Assembly (NCBI RefSeq): GCF_042477335.2
Contig: NC_091245.1
Location: forward strand, 29,584,501-29,648,500
Source of the DNA: Ovis canadensis
Lineage: Eukaryota; Chordata; Mammalia; Artiodactyla; Bovidae
Length of the DNA: 64,000 bases
Direction: 5' to 3'
Shown here: piece after piece, positions 33,471 to 44,860 of the stretch
Layout of the letters: each line of letters starts with the position of its first letter
Numbering within the stretch: position 1 is the stretch's first letter
Notes under the pieces: model-generated
The model's database searches: none
Seen by the model: the letters and a program-made list of their open reading frames with translations, nothing else
What the model was told of the DNA's origin: nothing
Made by a program: the position numbers and the translations under genes

Positions 33471-34639
33471 TGACCAAAATATGGAGGAACAAGCAGGTGG
33501 GGTGGAAGAGGGGAAGGGGAGGTGGATTCCCAGCTTAGGCTAGGATGGCCACTCCTTTACTCGGCTACCAGAAACTAGAGGGCAGAAATTCTGGGCTCGA
33601 GGATCAGGTTGGTGGGGGCCAGGCCTCCAGAAGTTGGCACTTAAAGGAAAGAAACTTCAGGCCCGTGGGCTCAACCCTGGTGGTTGTGCTTGCCAAAGAT
33701 GCCAGAGGTTTGCAGCTCTATATCTGTGTTCCCCACAACTGCTGAGAGGCTGGGGGCTGCCCTGCTGTTCCTCCAACCCCCCCTACTCAGGGATGTTCAA
33801 ACGGATGCTGGGCATGCAGCCCATCCCCCTCCTGCTCACTGGGTCCTAGAATTGCGAGGAGACACCTCTGGTCTATACCCTGGACTACTCTGCCCAGCGA
33901 GGCTCCTGCCCCGGCTGATCCACCCCAGGTTTTTAGCAGAAGTTTCCCCAAGGGCTTTGGGGGTCTCCATGGGAGCAGTGCAGCTCAGGGCTTTGCTGAT
34001 AGACTTTGGGCAGGTGATTGTCCGCTCTCTGAGTCTGTGTGTGCAATGAGGTTGGTAAATGAGGGAACTGATGGGGAGTCACTGGCTGGGCTGTCAGTCA
34101 ACACTGGCAGAGCCCACAGTTCTGACACCTTTGGACAATGGAGAGCCACTACTCTGATGGTTGTGTGGAGGCTCCTCAGAGACAGTAATTGGAGAAACAT
34201 TTTGTAAATGGAAATTGATGATTACTCCTGATGTCATTAGCCTAGCAGAGCCAGCGAACAAAGAGGTGCTCAGGAAGAAGGAAAAGGATTTAAGTTTAAA
34301 AATCACATGTGTTTTTACAACATCTTCTGAAGGACATAAACTTGTCCTGAGCCAACCTGTAGCAAAATGGGTTTTAGGCAATTTTTTGGATAGGTTTAGT
34401 TCTGTCTGGAAAGTACCTACTATGTGCTGAGCCTTGAGCCAGGGACACTTGGAAGTACAAGAATATACGAAGCAAGGTCATGCCAGGGCAGGCTGGGGCC
34501 AGGATGGTGATGTTCTGGTCCTTCCTCAGTTCCTGCTGCACCTACCCTACCTCCTGTCCAGAGTTCCTGGCCTGGAGTTCAGTCCCATGAAGTCAAGGAG
34601 AAGGCTCCATAAAGCTTTCTGCTGTGTCCAGTCCCAGGA
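33471..34639. other. Upstream intergenic stretch
   Basis: No gene or confident repeat seen. A non-repetitive AT-rich segment at 34140-34380 contains ATGATTACTCCTGATGTC; function unknown. Confidence 0.5.
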
Positions 34640-35025
34640 GAGTGTTCCCCCTTGGCCTCCTCCATCCTGCCTTGGGCCAACATGCCTCTGTTTTCATTCA
34701 CCTGCCACATCTTTGCTCCTGCTATTCCCTTTGCCTGGAACACTTTCTCCCAGATAAAGGCTTCCCCTTATTTCCTCACTCCCCCCAAGTCTCTGATCAG
34801 ACATCACCAGAACCCTCCCTAATGGACCTCTATGGAATGGCACCTGCTCCTCCCTTATCCTGTTCTATTTTTCTCCATAGCAACCATTACCACCTGACAT
34901 ATGTTTGTTTATTTTTTTCTTACCTATTTCCCTCATTAGAATTTAAGCACTGTGGGTGGGAGTTTTATCCTCACTTTTAGAGCTGGTACTCAATAAAAAT
35001 GTGTTAAATGTTGAATAAAATAATG
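34640..35025 (+). repeat. L2 3' end
   Basis: CTATTCCCTTTGCCTGGAAC, ATCAGACATCACCAGAACCC, TAGAATTTAAGCACTGTGGG and a final ACTCAATAAAAATGTG. This is the canonical order of L2 3' phrases. Confidence 0.82.
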
Positions 35026-35310
35026 CACTTAGCAAAGGCTTCCTGAACATCTGGCATGGATTGGGCATCACAGTAGTTGCTAAGAATATAGATAAATCTC
35101 CTTCTGTGTGAAGTTTACAGCCCAGCAAGAAAGATGGGGTTAATTCTGTAGGCACACAGGTAAACATGTTCTGATGAACTGGGACAAGGAAAGGATGATC
35201 CCAAGGGGAAGGTGTGGTGGTCAAGTAGGCTTTCTCTGTGGAGGTGATGTTTGAATTCTAAAGGATGTGTGAGAGTGAACTCCTATAGGGAGAATGTTCC
35301 ACCATACTGA
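35026..35310 (-). repeat. L2 (reverse)
   Basis: GAAGTTTACAGCCCAGCAAG, CTGTGGAGGTGATGTTTGAA: antisense L2, immediately after the forward copy. Confidence 0.6.
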
Positions 35311-35519
35311 AGGGAAGTCTCTTCAGTAGCGAGGAAGCTACCAGGTGGAGTTATTGCTAGCTGGTCCTCATGGCAGGAGCAGAATGCCCAGCCATTCTGC
35401 AGGTGTCCCTTGCCATGGTATCAGAGAATCCCCAGAGCAGAAAACAAGAGCTCTTTCCCACAGCTAAGGAGAGGTACTGCGGGGTAATGCTTCAGAGAGG
35501 GTGTTACCGTAGCAATGCA

Positions 35520-35640
35520 TGTGAGCCAAGTCACTTAGGTCATGTCTGACTGTGTGCAATCCTATGGACTGTAGCCCACCAGGCTTCTCTGTCCATTGGA
35601 TTCTCCAAGCTGGAATACTGGAATCGGTTGCCATGCCTGT
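35520..35640 (-). mobile_element. Bov-tA SINE fragment (reverse)
   Basis: GTCATGTCTGACTGTGTGCA to GGAATCGGTTGCCATGCC: BovB-derived tail only. Confidence 0.8.
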
Positions 35641-35679
35641 AGCAATGGCTGGAGTGAAAATGGGCTGACCACTTTCACA

Positions 35680-36370
35680 ACCATCTTGATGGCAACTATG
35701 GAATGAGAAAGAAATAAAGAAAATAGCAAGTATTGGCAAGCATACAGAGAAATTGGAACCCTTGGGCACCATTGGTGGGAATGTAAAGCTGTCTAGCCAC
35801 TATGGAAAACAGGATGGTGATTCCTCAAAAAGTTGCACATAGAATTACCATATAACCCACCAATTCCATCCCTAGGTATAGACCCCAAACATTAAAAGTA
35901 GGATTCAAACAGATATTTGTGTACTGATGATCATAGCAGCATTATTCTGAATAGCTAAAAGATGGAAACAACTCAAATGTCCATCAGCAGATGAATGGAA
36001 AAACAAAACATGGTATAGCCAGTCAATGGAATATTATTCAGCCTTGGAAAAGGAATGCAAAAATCTGACATGTCTGCAACATGGATGAACCTTAAAGACA
36101 TTATGCTATGCTATGTGAAATAAGCAGACACAAAAGGACACAAAATGTTGTATGAATCCACTCATATGAGGTACCTGGAATAGTCAAATTCATAGAGATG
36201 GAAATTAGAACAGCGGTTGCCAGAGCTGAGGGAGGAGAGATGGGTAGTTAATGTCTAATGGGTACAGAGTTTTGTTTGGGGAAGATAAAAAAGTTTTGGT
36301 GCTGACGGTTACACTACAATATGAATACACTTAATTGGTGTGTATTTACCAAAATAGAAAAAAAGAGAGA
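35680..36370 (+). mobile_element. L1 LINE 3' end
   Basis: Forward L1 (old L1M type). It matches the end of ORF2 and the 3' region: GGTGGGAATGTAAAGCTGTC, ACATGGTATAGCCAGTCAAT, TGGATGAACCTTAAAGACAT. Frames are broken by substitutions and indels. Confidence 0.9.
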
Positions 36371-36399
36371 GAAAAAAATCTAGGGTAAGATTGATGAGG

Positions 36400-36990
36400 C
36401 AGGGCACAAGAGGGGTCCAATGCAGGATATCATGAGGCTTCAGGGAGGCACTGAAAAAGGGGGAAGCTTTTAAACTAACCCAGTGGTGGTGGGGTGGAAT
36501 GGAGTGGGAGATAGTCAGGAAAAGCTGTCTGGAGGAGGCCAAGTTTAAGTAGGAGTTAGGTGGTGGGGGGCAGGTGTGGGACGTGTTTCCGACAGAAGGG
36601 ACAGCATAATTCATTAATTCACTCCGCTGAGGCTGGACCTTTCAGGGCTTTGGGTGTCATGCTAAGAAGCTTGGTCTTTGTCTGCCGGTAGGAGCTTTAA
36701 CCAGGGAGTGACCTATTGGTGCTTCAGAAAGAGCACTCAGGGGGGCCATTGTCGAAAAGCCAAGGGTGGAGTTCAGTGATGGGCTGGCAGCAGCTGCAGT
36801 GAAGGGCGCTAGAGCTGGCTAGGTGGGGAGAAGCTGAAGGATGAGAATTTCCAGGGCTCGGTAGCTGAAAGGATGTAAGGACGCTAAAAGGACTCCCCAG
36901 CTTCTGGTGTGGGTGACGGGTCTGCCAGTCTGGGAGCCCCCCGAGGGCGAGCAGGTCTGTGGGTGGGGAGTGTGAAGAGGTCACGTGATA
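36400..36990 (-). repeat. L2 (reverse), internal region
   Basis: Order of phrases fits antisense L2: GGTAGGAGCTTTAACCAGGG, GAGTGACCTATTGGTGCTTC, AAGAGCACTCAGG. Boundaries uncertain. Confidence 0.55.
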
Positions 36991-37959
36991 AGTTTGAAAA
37001 GCCCATCAGCTGTTCAGATGGAGATATCCAGGAGACAGGTAGATAATGAGTCTGGAGCCCGGGAGACCACTCTGCCCTAAAGATGTAGCCTGGAGAGCCA
37101 TCAGCATCTAGAATTTAGACTCAAGCCGTAAAGGGTAGCTGAGGTGCCCCAAGCATAACCTGTGAGGAAGAAGACAGGAGGGCTTGGTTCCCACAGTGTG
37201 GACCTCAGGGCATCAGCAATGCTAATGCTCCTGAAACCTGCTCCTACCAGTTTCAGGACCCCAGCTCTCATCTGATTTCCTTCCTTCCCCTCTGACTCTC
37301 CTATTATCCTTTGACGATTCCTTTTTCTCCAGCCTCCTCTTAAAATTTTATTAGTCAGGCTATCGCTGATCCAATGTTACATAACAAAGAGCCCCCGTGT
37401 TTCAGTGGCTTATAATAAAAGCTATTTCTTTCTCACTCACATGTCCACAGTCAACTGGACAGTTCTGCTAGAGAGTGTAGTTTGAACCTGCTCTGTGGTT
37501 CTCCCTGCCAGGGCTCAGGCTGAGAGGCAGAAGCTGCCTGGCATGTTTCTTTTTTCCTCTGACATATTTTTTTTTAGAGTGGGAGAAAAGAGCACCAGGG
37601 GCCAAGCCAGCCATGCAAGCGTTGCATCTGCTCACAAGTCACACAGTCAACCTCAGCCTCAGTGGGGCAGAGAAGACTATGCCTCCCACAGGAAGGGGGT
37701 GGATATTTGCTGAACAGCAACACAGTCTACCACAAATGAGCATCTCTCAGGCTGTGTGCTTGACCTTCTCTTTCTTGTTGGGCAAGTTCAGCCATGCACT
37801 TGGCATAGACCACACCTGACCTTCGTGATGACTTGAATCTATCCTACTGACCCAGAGTTTTTTCTCAGCACTATATCTGTGTAATTACAAGGCAGTCCCA
37901 CCTGGATATTCCTCGAGCTCGTCGGAGCTCAAGTGTCCAGAACTGCACTCTTCCTTTCT
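36991..37959. other. Upstream intergenic stretch
   Basis: No gene. 37350-37520 contains GTTTCAGTGGCTTATAATAA, which recalls an ancient DNA-transposon or LTR repeat I cannot name. Confidence 0.45.
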
Positions 37960-38400
37960 CCCTGTCTGATTCCTATTCAGTCCCTATTTCTATATACCAC
38001 ATTACCACCTAGCCAGTTACTTGGGCCAGAAACCCGAGCATGGATCTCTGTTCCTTCTCTTCCTCACCTCCAGCCAGCACCAGGGTTGATCAGTTGGACC
38101 TAGTAAATTCCCCACGGTCTCTCCCTGCACCATCATCGCTGCATTCCGGTCCTAGATTCCAACCCCTAATGGATCTCCCTGCCTTCAGACTCTCCCCCAC
38201 TATCCCTTGCCAGACAGAGGGATGCATTAAGGCACAGATGTGACCATGACATGCTCCTGCTTCAGTGCTTAAAAGTGGTTCTCTGAAAACTCTTCATCTC
38301 ATGCAGGATGAAGCCCAAGGTCCTCAGCAAAAAAGTTCAAGGTCCTTCACAGTCTGGCTTCTCTCTCTCTGCAGCCTGTTGCTCCCCAAAGTCCTAAGCA
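37960..38400 (+). repeat. L2 internal region
   Basis: CATGCAGGATGAAGCCCAAG, GGTCCTTCACAGTCTGGCTT: sense L2 phrases. Confidence 0.6.
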
Positions 38401-38921
38401 GCGGGGGTGGATGTGATGATGCCCAGGACTTTGCAGCCCACAGAGGAAGCAGACAACTCCACCGGTACTTATGTTACATGTGACAGGTGTCATGTTGGAG
38501 TATAAAGGTGTTTTACATATTGCAGGGGTGCTAAGCTGGTGCAGGGGGTTGGGGAAGGTGGCCTGGAGAAGGTGGTCTTCCTTGGACCATAATGCGAGTG
38601 ACAGGCGTTCTCAGAAAGAAGGTGAAGATGGAGCTGTGAGGAGCACCAGCAGGTCTGATGGAAGAGAAGCTGGAGAAGGAGACCGAGGAGGCCTGTCCAG
38701 AGGGGCCAGTGGGGAGGAACCTGGGGAGGGGTGCCAGGGAAGACTGCTGCAAGAAGGGTGCTGAATGCCTAACGGTGGCTGAGCAGCAGAGTGCACAAAC
38801 AAGGCTTTCAGATAGCCGGTGAGGGCAGTTTTAGGGGAGTGATGGGGACAGAGGCTGATTGTGGTGATGGACATGTGGTAGGGGAGCCATACAGAGACAG
38901 TCAGTGAAGCCCGCTCTTTCA

Positions 38922-39250
38922 AGAAGTTTGGCTGAGGGGCTTTCCTGGTGGCTCAGAGGTAAAGAATCCGCCTGCCAACACAGGAGACATGGAATTGATC
39001 CCACATGCTGTGCAGTAAGGAAGCCTGTGCACCACAGCTATTGAACCTGTGCTCTAGAGCCGGGGAACTGCAACTGCTGAAGCCCGTGCCCTGGATCCGG
39101 CGCTCCACAGCTAGAGAAGCCGCTGCAGTGAGAAGCCTGTGCATTGCAACTTGAGGGTTGCATTCTCCGCTACTAGAGAAAAGCAGCAACTGAGACTCAG
39201 CACAGCCAAAAATAAATAGATGATTTTTTTTAAAGTAGAAGTTTGGCTGA
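38922..39250 (+). mobile_element. CHR-1 SINE with target-site duplication
   Basis: Full CHR-1: tRNA-derived head (TTTCCTGGTGGCTCAG), body GAAGCCTGTGCACCACAGCT, end CACAGCCAAAAATAAATAGA. Flanked by perfect 14-bp repeats AGAAGTTTGGCTGA at 38922-38935 and 39237-39250; the element body is 38936-39236. Confidence 0.95.
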
Positions 39251-39400
39251 AGCCTGGACAGGAGGGGCTGTGGAGGAGAATGGTTACATGTTTATGTATG
39301 TCTGAGTCCCTTCCATGTTCACCTGAAACTATCGCAACATTGTTAATCAGCTATACCCCAATACAGAATATCTTTGGTGTTAAAAAAAAGTAAAATACAA
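39251..39400 (+). mobile_element. L1 3' terminal fragment
   Basis: Artiodactyl L1 3' end: GTTCACCTGAAACTATCGCA, ACATTGTTAATCAGCTATAC, then an A-rich tail. The same target repeat flanks it at 39237-39250 and 39401-39413. Confidence 0.85.
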
Positions 39401-39413
39401 AGAAGTTTGGCTG

Positions 39414-40994
39414 TGAGCAAGTAAGAGACAGACCAGCCCCTTGGGGTAAGGAACTTTGCTTTGTTTGGGTTGAAAACAGGAAACACTAGACCTGTGGAGA
39501 TGCTCATTAGAAGGAGGGAGTAGTGAGGAGGAGGCTGGAGGTCCTAAGTAGATGTCCAACACCGATGTAACAGCAAAGTTCCCAAGAAGGTGAGAAGGTA
39601 GGAGCCAACATCAATGAGGAACTCTCTGGGAATAAGACAAGGAGACTCTACAGGGGGTGGGCGGTGGTGGGGGGGACCTTTGCTGAGGAGATAAGCTTGG
39701 AGCTGGGGCTTTGACTGTTGAGCAGGAGTTTGCTAGGCAACCCAGCAGGGGCAAAGAGATTCCAGGCAAGACAGCATCATAACACCTGGGACAGCTAACA
39801 GGTGAGAGTCCACGGTTGGCTCAGGGGGTTCTGGGGGTGACGTGATGCAAGAGGGGCCCTGGCAAGATTTGGCACGTTCTGCGTTGACTTTGTGAATACC
39901 TGGGAACTCGGGGCCCAACATAATAGGCACCTGTGGACCCCAAAGAAAGCCAGGGACTGTGTCCTGTTCACCTCTGTGCCACCCAGGGCCTGGTTGACAG
40001 GTGCGCTGAGTGGATGAAGAATCTGCGCTCCGACAGCATACGTCCATCCTGAGGGTGAACGTTGTGAAGACTGCAGGCTTTTCTCATTCATTGCACTGGG
40101 CTGGGGTACCCAGTGAGCACGTCCCTGGGAGCTACCCCTCCCATGGGGTCGGCCCCTGGGGGGCCAAGGACTAGAAAGCCTGCAGATGAAGGAGGGTACG
40201 GCGGCGACACTCTCGCTCAGCTATCTGGGGCACTCTCAGAGCAGAGCTCACCCGCTTGGTCTCCCATTCTGAGCTCCGTTTCCACGGAAACAGACATCAG
40301 AACCGTCAAAGTCCCCGCTTTCAAACACAGGTCTCTTCCAAAACTTACTCTCACATGATTCATCGACTCTACAATGGTAGCAACCCACCCTCCACCACTC
40401 TGTGAGGAAGAGAGGCGGGCACCGTGGGCAGAGCCAAACTCAAACATGGGGTCCTGGCTCCCAGGTCAGCGCTCTGTCCTTTGTCTAGCGCTGCCCTCAA
40501 CCCAGGAAGCCCAGAGCCCTCCTGCCTCCTTCACCTGGGCCTTAGTTCACCCATCCGTCCAGATGATGGGGCACAGTACCTGAAGTCCACAGGTGGTCAG
40601 GGTCAGCCTGGGAGCCTGATCCTAGCACAGCCTGCAGTCTCCAAGGCTGATGCTGCTGGAACTCAAGGTCAGCTTCCTGGTCACTAAGGGCTGGGGACTT
40701 GCCCCCTGCACACTGGAGCAGGGAGGGGATGGGGGCACAGAGCAGGCTCGGGAAAAAGGCTTCTCAGCACTGTCCAAGGGGCTCTGTCCCTCTCCAGCCC
40801 TGGAATGCGGTCTGTCCACCCCGCCTCCAGCCTCCACCTTCAGGCTCCTCTGCTCTATCCCTGTCCTGCGGTTCACTGCTTGCTGCATCGCTGCACTTCC
40901 AGCCTCTTTACCGCTTCTGTCTCTCTTCATACAGTCCCCTTTTGGTCATTTTGTGAGCTTGTTAGGTTTTTACCTGTCTCTCTGGGTTTCTCTG
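39414..40994. other. Upstream intergenic stretch
   Basis: No gene or confident repeat. Overlapping open frames on both strands near 40.4-41.0 kb have no recognisable protein features. Confidence 0.5.
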
Positions 40995-41115
40995 TTCTCC
41001 CACTAGAGAGACCCATGAGAACAGGGGTTTTTGTGTCATCCATTGTTGAATTCACAGTGCCCAAGACAGTACCTGGCACATAGTAGGTGCTAGGCAAACA
41101 TTTGCCAAATGAATT
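40995..41115 (+). repeat. L2 3' end
   Basis: GAGAACAGGGGTTTTTGTGT, AGTACCTGGCACATAGTAGG, then GCAAACATTTGCCAAATGAA: classic L2 terminus. Confidence 0.85.
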
Positions 41116-41235
41116 CTCTTTGTATGTCTGTCAAGTCTTTCTTCGCTCTGTCTTCTGTGCTCCATACCTTTGCCCCTCTTTGCCCTCTCTTGGCCTTGTG
41201 CAAGTAAGTGTGCAAGGAAGTGTGCAAGGAAGTGT

Positions 41236-41452
41236 GTCAAGTCTCTTGAGTCATGTCTGACTCTTTGCGACCCTATAGCCCTGACTGTGGCCCACCAGGC
41301 TCCTCTGTCCATGAGATTCTCCAGGAAAGAATACTGGAGTGAGTTGCCATGCCCTCCTCCAAGGGATCTTCCTGACCCAGGGATCGAGCCCACGTCTCAT
41401 GTCTCCTGCACTGGCAGGTGGGCTCTTTACCACCAGCGTACCTGGGAAGCCC
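41236..41452 (-). mobile_element. Bov-tA SINE (reverse)
   Basis: Complete reverse SINE ending TACCTGGGAAGCCC. Preceded by three imperfect 12-bp units (GTGTGCAAGGAA type) at about 41207-41240. Confidence 0.92.
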
Positions 41453-41474
41453 ACTGCTATTGCATTTCTTTGGA

Positions 41475-41577
41475 CCTCTGCTTCTCTCTCTTTTCTGTCT
41501 TTGTCTATCTCTTTTGCTCAGTCTCTCTTATTTTCTCTCTCCCTCTCTCACTGTTATTCCTTGTAATTGCTGCCTCC

Positions 41578-41610
<33 letters not shown>

Positions 41611-41612
41611 AA
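41475..41612 (+). repeat. Pyrimidine-rich tract and CT/CA microsatellite
   Basis: C/T-rich sequence ending in (CT)n then (CA)n at about 41580-41611. Confidence 0.85.
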
Positions 41613-42113
41613 ACCATCTGTGGCATTCTTTCCTGTAAATGTTTCCTAGATTGATGTGGGTTTAGGAAGTCTAACTTTAAGCCTTCAGCCTCAACCCTCA
41701 GACAGCCGCCTACACACATTCCCCCCTCCCCCAATTACCATTATAAACAGGACCAGGCACTGGGGCAGCTCACAGCAAAACTGGGAAGTCAGCGATTTGT
41801 TTCCAGTGCCTTCCGCTGGCTCCTGAGTCGCTGCTTTCCCCTGCCCAGTGCCCTTGCCCTTCCTGAACAGTAGATCTGCCGTCCCCCCAGCCAGGGCCAA
41901 AAGACTGCAGCTCCCAGTGATCTGCTGCAGGGGAAGGCTCTAAGGCAGCCCCTAACTGCCTTGTGGGACCCTAGCCACCACCAGCCTCTTCAGGGGCTTG
42001 TCTGAAAGTTTCTTCTTAGGGGTCTGGGGGGAGATGAAGGCTTTGCCCCAGGAAGAGGCATTTTAGAAGCATGAGGGCGCAATGTGTGGCAGGTTCAGAA
42101 AAAGAGGCTGTAT

Positions 42114-43232
42114 AAAGCAAGAGAGCTCCAGGAAAACATCTATTTCTGCTTTATTGACTATGCCAAAGCTTTTGACTGTGTGAATCACAATAAACTGTGG
42201 AAAATTCTGAAAGAGATGGGCATACCAGACCACCTGACCTGCCACTTGAGAAACCTATATGCAGCTCAGGAAGCAACAGTTAGAACTGGACATGGAACAA
42301 CAGACTGGTTCCAAATCAGGAAAGGAGTACATCAAGGCTGTATATTGTCACCCTGCTTATTTAACTTATGTGCAGAGTACATCATGAGAAACGCTGGACT
42401 GGAAGAAGCACAAGCTGGAATCAAGATTGCCGGGAATCAAGATAACCTCAGATATGCAGATGACACCACTCTTACGGCAGAAAGTGAAGAACTAAAGAGC
42501 CTCTTGATGAAGGTGAAAGAGGAGAGTGAAAAAGTTGGCTTAAAGCTCAACATTCAGAAAACTAAGATCATGGCATCCGGTCCCATCACTTCATGGCAGA
42601 TAGATGGGGAAACAGTGGAAACAGCGGCTGACTTTATTTTTCTGGGCTCCAAAATCACTGCAGATGGTGATTGCAGCCATGAAATTAAAAGACGCTTACT
42701 CCTTGAAAGAAAAGTTATGATCAACCTAGATAGCATATTAAAAAGCAGAGACATTACTTTGCCAACAAAGGTCCGTCTAGTCAAGGCTCTGGTTTTTCCA
42801 GTGGTCATGTAGAGATGTGAGAGTTGGACCATAAAGAAAGCTGAGTATGGAAGAATTGATGCTTTTGAACTGTGGTATTGGAGAAGACTCTTGAGAGTCC
42901 CTTGGACTGTAAGGAGATCCAACCAGTCCATCCTAAGGGAGATCAGTCCTAGGTATTCATTGGAAGGACTGATGCTAAAGCTGAAACTCCAATACTTTGG
43001 CCACCTGATGCAAAGAGCTGACTCATTGGAAAAGACCCTGATGCTGGGAAAGATCAAGGGCAGGAGGCAAAGGGGACGATAGAGGATGAGATGGTTGGAT
43101 GGCATCATCGACTCGATGGACATGGGTTTGGGTGGCCTCTGGGAGTTGGTGATGGACAGGGAGGCCTGGCGTGCTGCAATTCATGGGGTCGCAAAGAGTC
43201 GGACATGACTGAGTGACTGAACTGACCTGACA
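42114..43232 (+). mobile_element. BovB (RTE) LINE, 5'-truncated, with RT remnant
   Basis: About 1.1 kb of the 3' half of a BovB non-LTR retrotransposon. BovB encodes an endonuclease-reverse transcriptase and mobilises ruminant SINEs through a shared tail. The frame to 42812 keeps RT motif A (FIDYAKAFD), motif B (KGVHQGCILSPCLFN) and the catalytic RYADDTTL. It ends at a TAG (42810-42812) where a Tyr codon is expected after FPVVM. Homologous sequence runs on with C-terminal pieces (RRSNQSILREISPRYS, EKTLMLGKIKGRR) and the BovB end near GACTGAACTGACC. It is truncated and non-autonomous. Confidence 0.96.
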
Positions 43233-43314
43233 CCCCTAGATAACCAGCCTTGCAGACAGCTGCTACAAAAGAGACTGTGGGATGTGGTCTCAGAACCCTG
43301 TATGGAGTCCCACA

Positions 43315-43500
43315 GAACACCTGCTTCAACCTCAGCTCTGCTCCTTATTCTGCATGGCCTCGGGCAAGCTACTTGACCTCTCTGAGTCTATTTCCTCATT
43401 TGGAGAATGGGAGTCAGGATACCATCCTTTTGGGGTGAGATCTAGAATAAAGTACTTAAAGTACTTAACATATAGTACATGCCAAGTGAATATCATTTAA
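43315..43500 (+). repeat. MIR
   Basis: CTTCAACCTCAGCTCTGCTC, CTTGACCTCTCTGAGTCTAT, TTCCTCATTTGGAGAATGGG. Confidence 0.8.
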
Positions 43501-43584
43501 ACTTCTTTCGGGACACAGGATATGACAGGCAAAAAGAGAGTAAGGATGGATGAAATATGTGCTGTTCTGGCACTGAAGGCCAGT

Positions 43585-43780
43585 CTCATATGATTAAGAG
43601 CTCTAGCTTCAGGGTCAGAGAGGCCTAAGGGTGAGGCATGGTTCTGCCCCGTACTTCCGTAACATTGACCCTCCATAAGCCTGGATTTCCTCATCTGTAG
43701 AACAGAGACCATCACACCAACTCTTTAGGTTTTTGGAGGATTAAATAAAAGCTGCAAGTGCTTGGCGAAGTACCTGGCCT
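43585..43780 (+). repeat. MIR
   Basis: GATTAAGAGCTCTAGCTTCA, GGATTTCCTCATCTGTAGAA, GGAGGATTAAATAAAAGCTG. Confidence 0.8.
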
Positions 43781-43819
43781 GCCTTGTGATCAGGAGCTCT
43801 TAGATGATTCTAGTTTTCC

Positions 43820-43980
43820 AAATGTAAGCCTATTGACTGTCACAGCTATTCTAAAAGTGGGTATCATTTCACCCATTTTCCAGGGGAGGAAGCTGGACTT
43901 GGAGAAGAGGGGTGATTTACCACGTTATCCAGCTCGCAGGAGGCAGGGTGAGGACTGGAATCGGGCATCCTGACTCCAGC
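43820..43980 (-). repeat. MIR (reverse)
   Basis: TCACCCATTTTCCAGGGGAG, GAAGCTGGACTTGGAGAAGA, CATCCTGACTCCAGCC: antisense MIR. Confidence 0.6.
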
Positions 43981-44618
43981 CTATTTCTTGGCATCATCAC
44001 TGATTCAACTTCTCTCCCCTCCAGAGTTTCCCAAAATTAGGAACCTGAGCCCTAGCACTAAGCCGTCCCTGAACAAGCTTAGGTGCTCACCATCTAGGCA
44101 ATGATGTGATTGCAAGAGGAAGCGCGTTGTGGAAGCAAGACCCCCTTCTCTGGGAGGCTAAATACCTGGGCTTATCCAGGACACCCCAAGCTCTTAAATT
44201 TGATGTAGAACCGTAACTGGTGGGAGAGGAGTGTGGAGAGCCAGGAGTCACCAGCAATAGGACGTGTGAAGTCCTTTAGCAAAAGGGTGTCTGCTGACAT
44301 GAGTTCCAAGGATGTGTTCTTCATGAATGTGGCTCATCGCATAGCGACATGGAAACAAGAATAGTGGGTGTGGCACCCCACTGGCACTCTGAGGCCTCCT
44401 AAGGAGGGAGGGCGGGAGGGAAGAGATGGAGGTGTTGGCTTCCAGGAATTATCCTGGAGACAGTGAAAGAAGGTCAAGGCAGCAAACAAGGCTGGGCACA
44501 CCTGGAGCCTACTGACTTCAGGACCGAGTCTCCCAAATGCCTTGGGTCTGGGATCAAACCCAGTGGGTAGCCTGGAGGGGAGGACCCAGCTCAGTCACGA
44601 CGTCTCAAGCACATATGC
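43981..44618. other. Upstream intergenic stretch
   Basis: Nothing recognised. Confidence 0.5.
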
Positions 44619-44860
44619 CCCCATTCTGTCCCCTGTGCTGTGTGAGTTTGCTTCAGTCGTGTCTGACTCTTTGGGACCCTATGAACTGGATCTCACTAGG
44701 CTCCTCTGTCCATGGGATTCTCCAGGCAAGAATACTGGAGTGGGTTGCTGTGCCCTCCTCTAGGGGATCTTCCCGACCCAGGGATTAAGCCCACGTCTCC
44801 CACGTTGGCAGGAAGATTCTTTACCACTAGCATTATCTGGGAAGCCCCATTCTGTTCCCT
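44619..44860 (-). mobile_element. Bov-tA SINE (reverse) with target-site duplication
   Basis: Complete reverse SINE (44635-44844). The 16-bp flanking repeats at 44619-44634 and 44845-44860 (CCCCATTCTGTCCCCT against ...TTCCCT) differ at one position. Confidence 0.94.
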
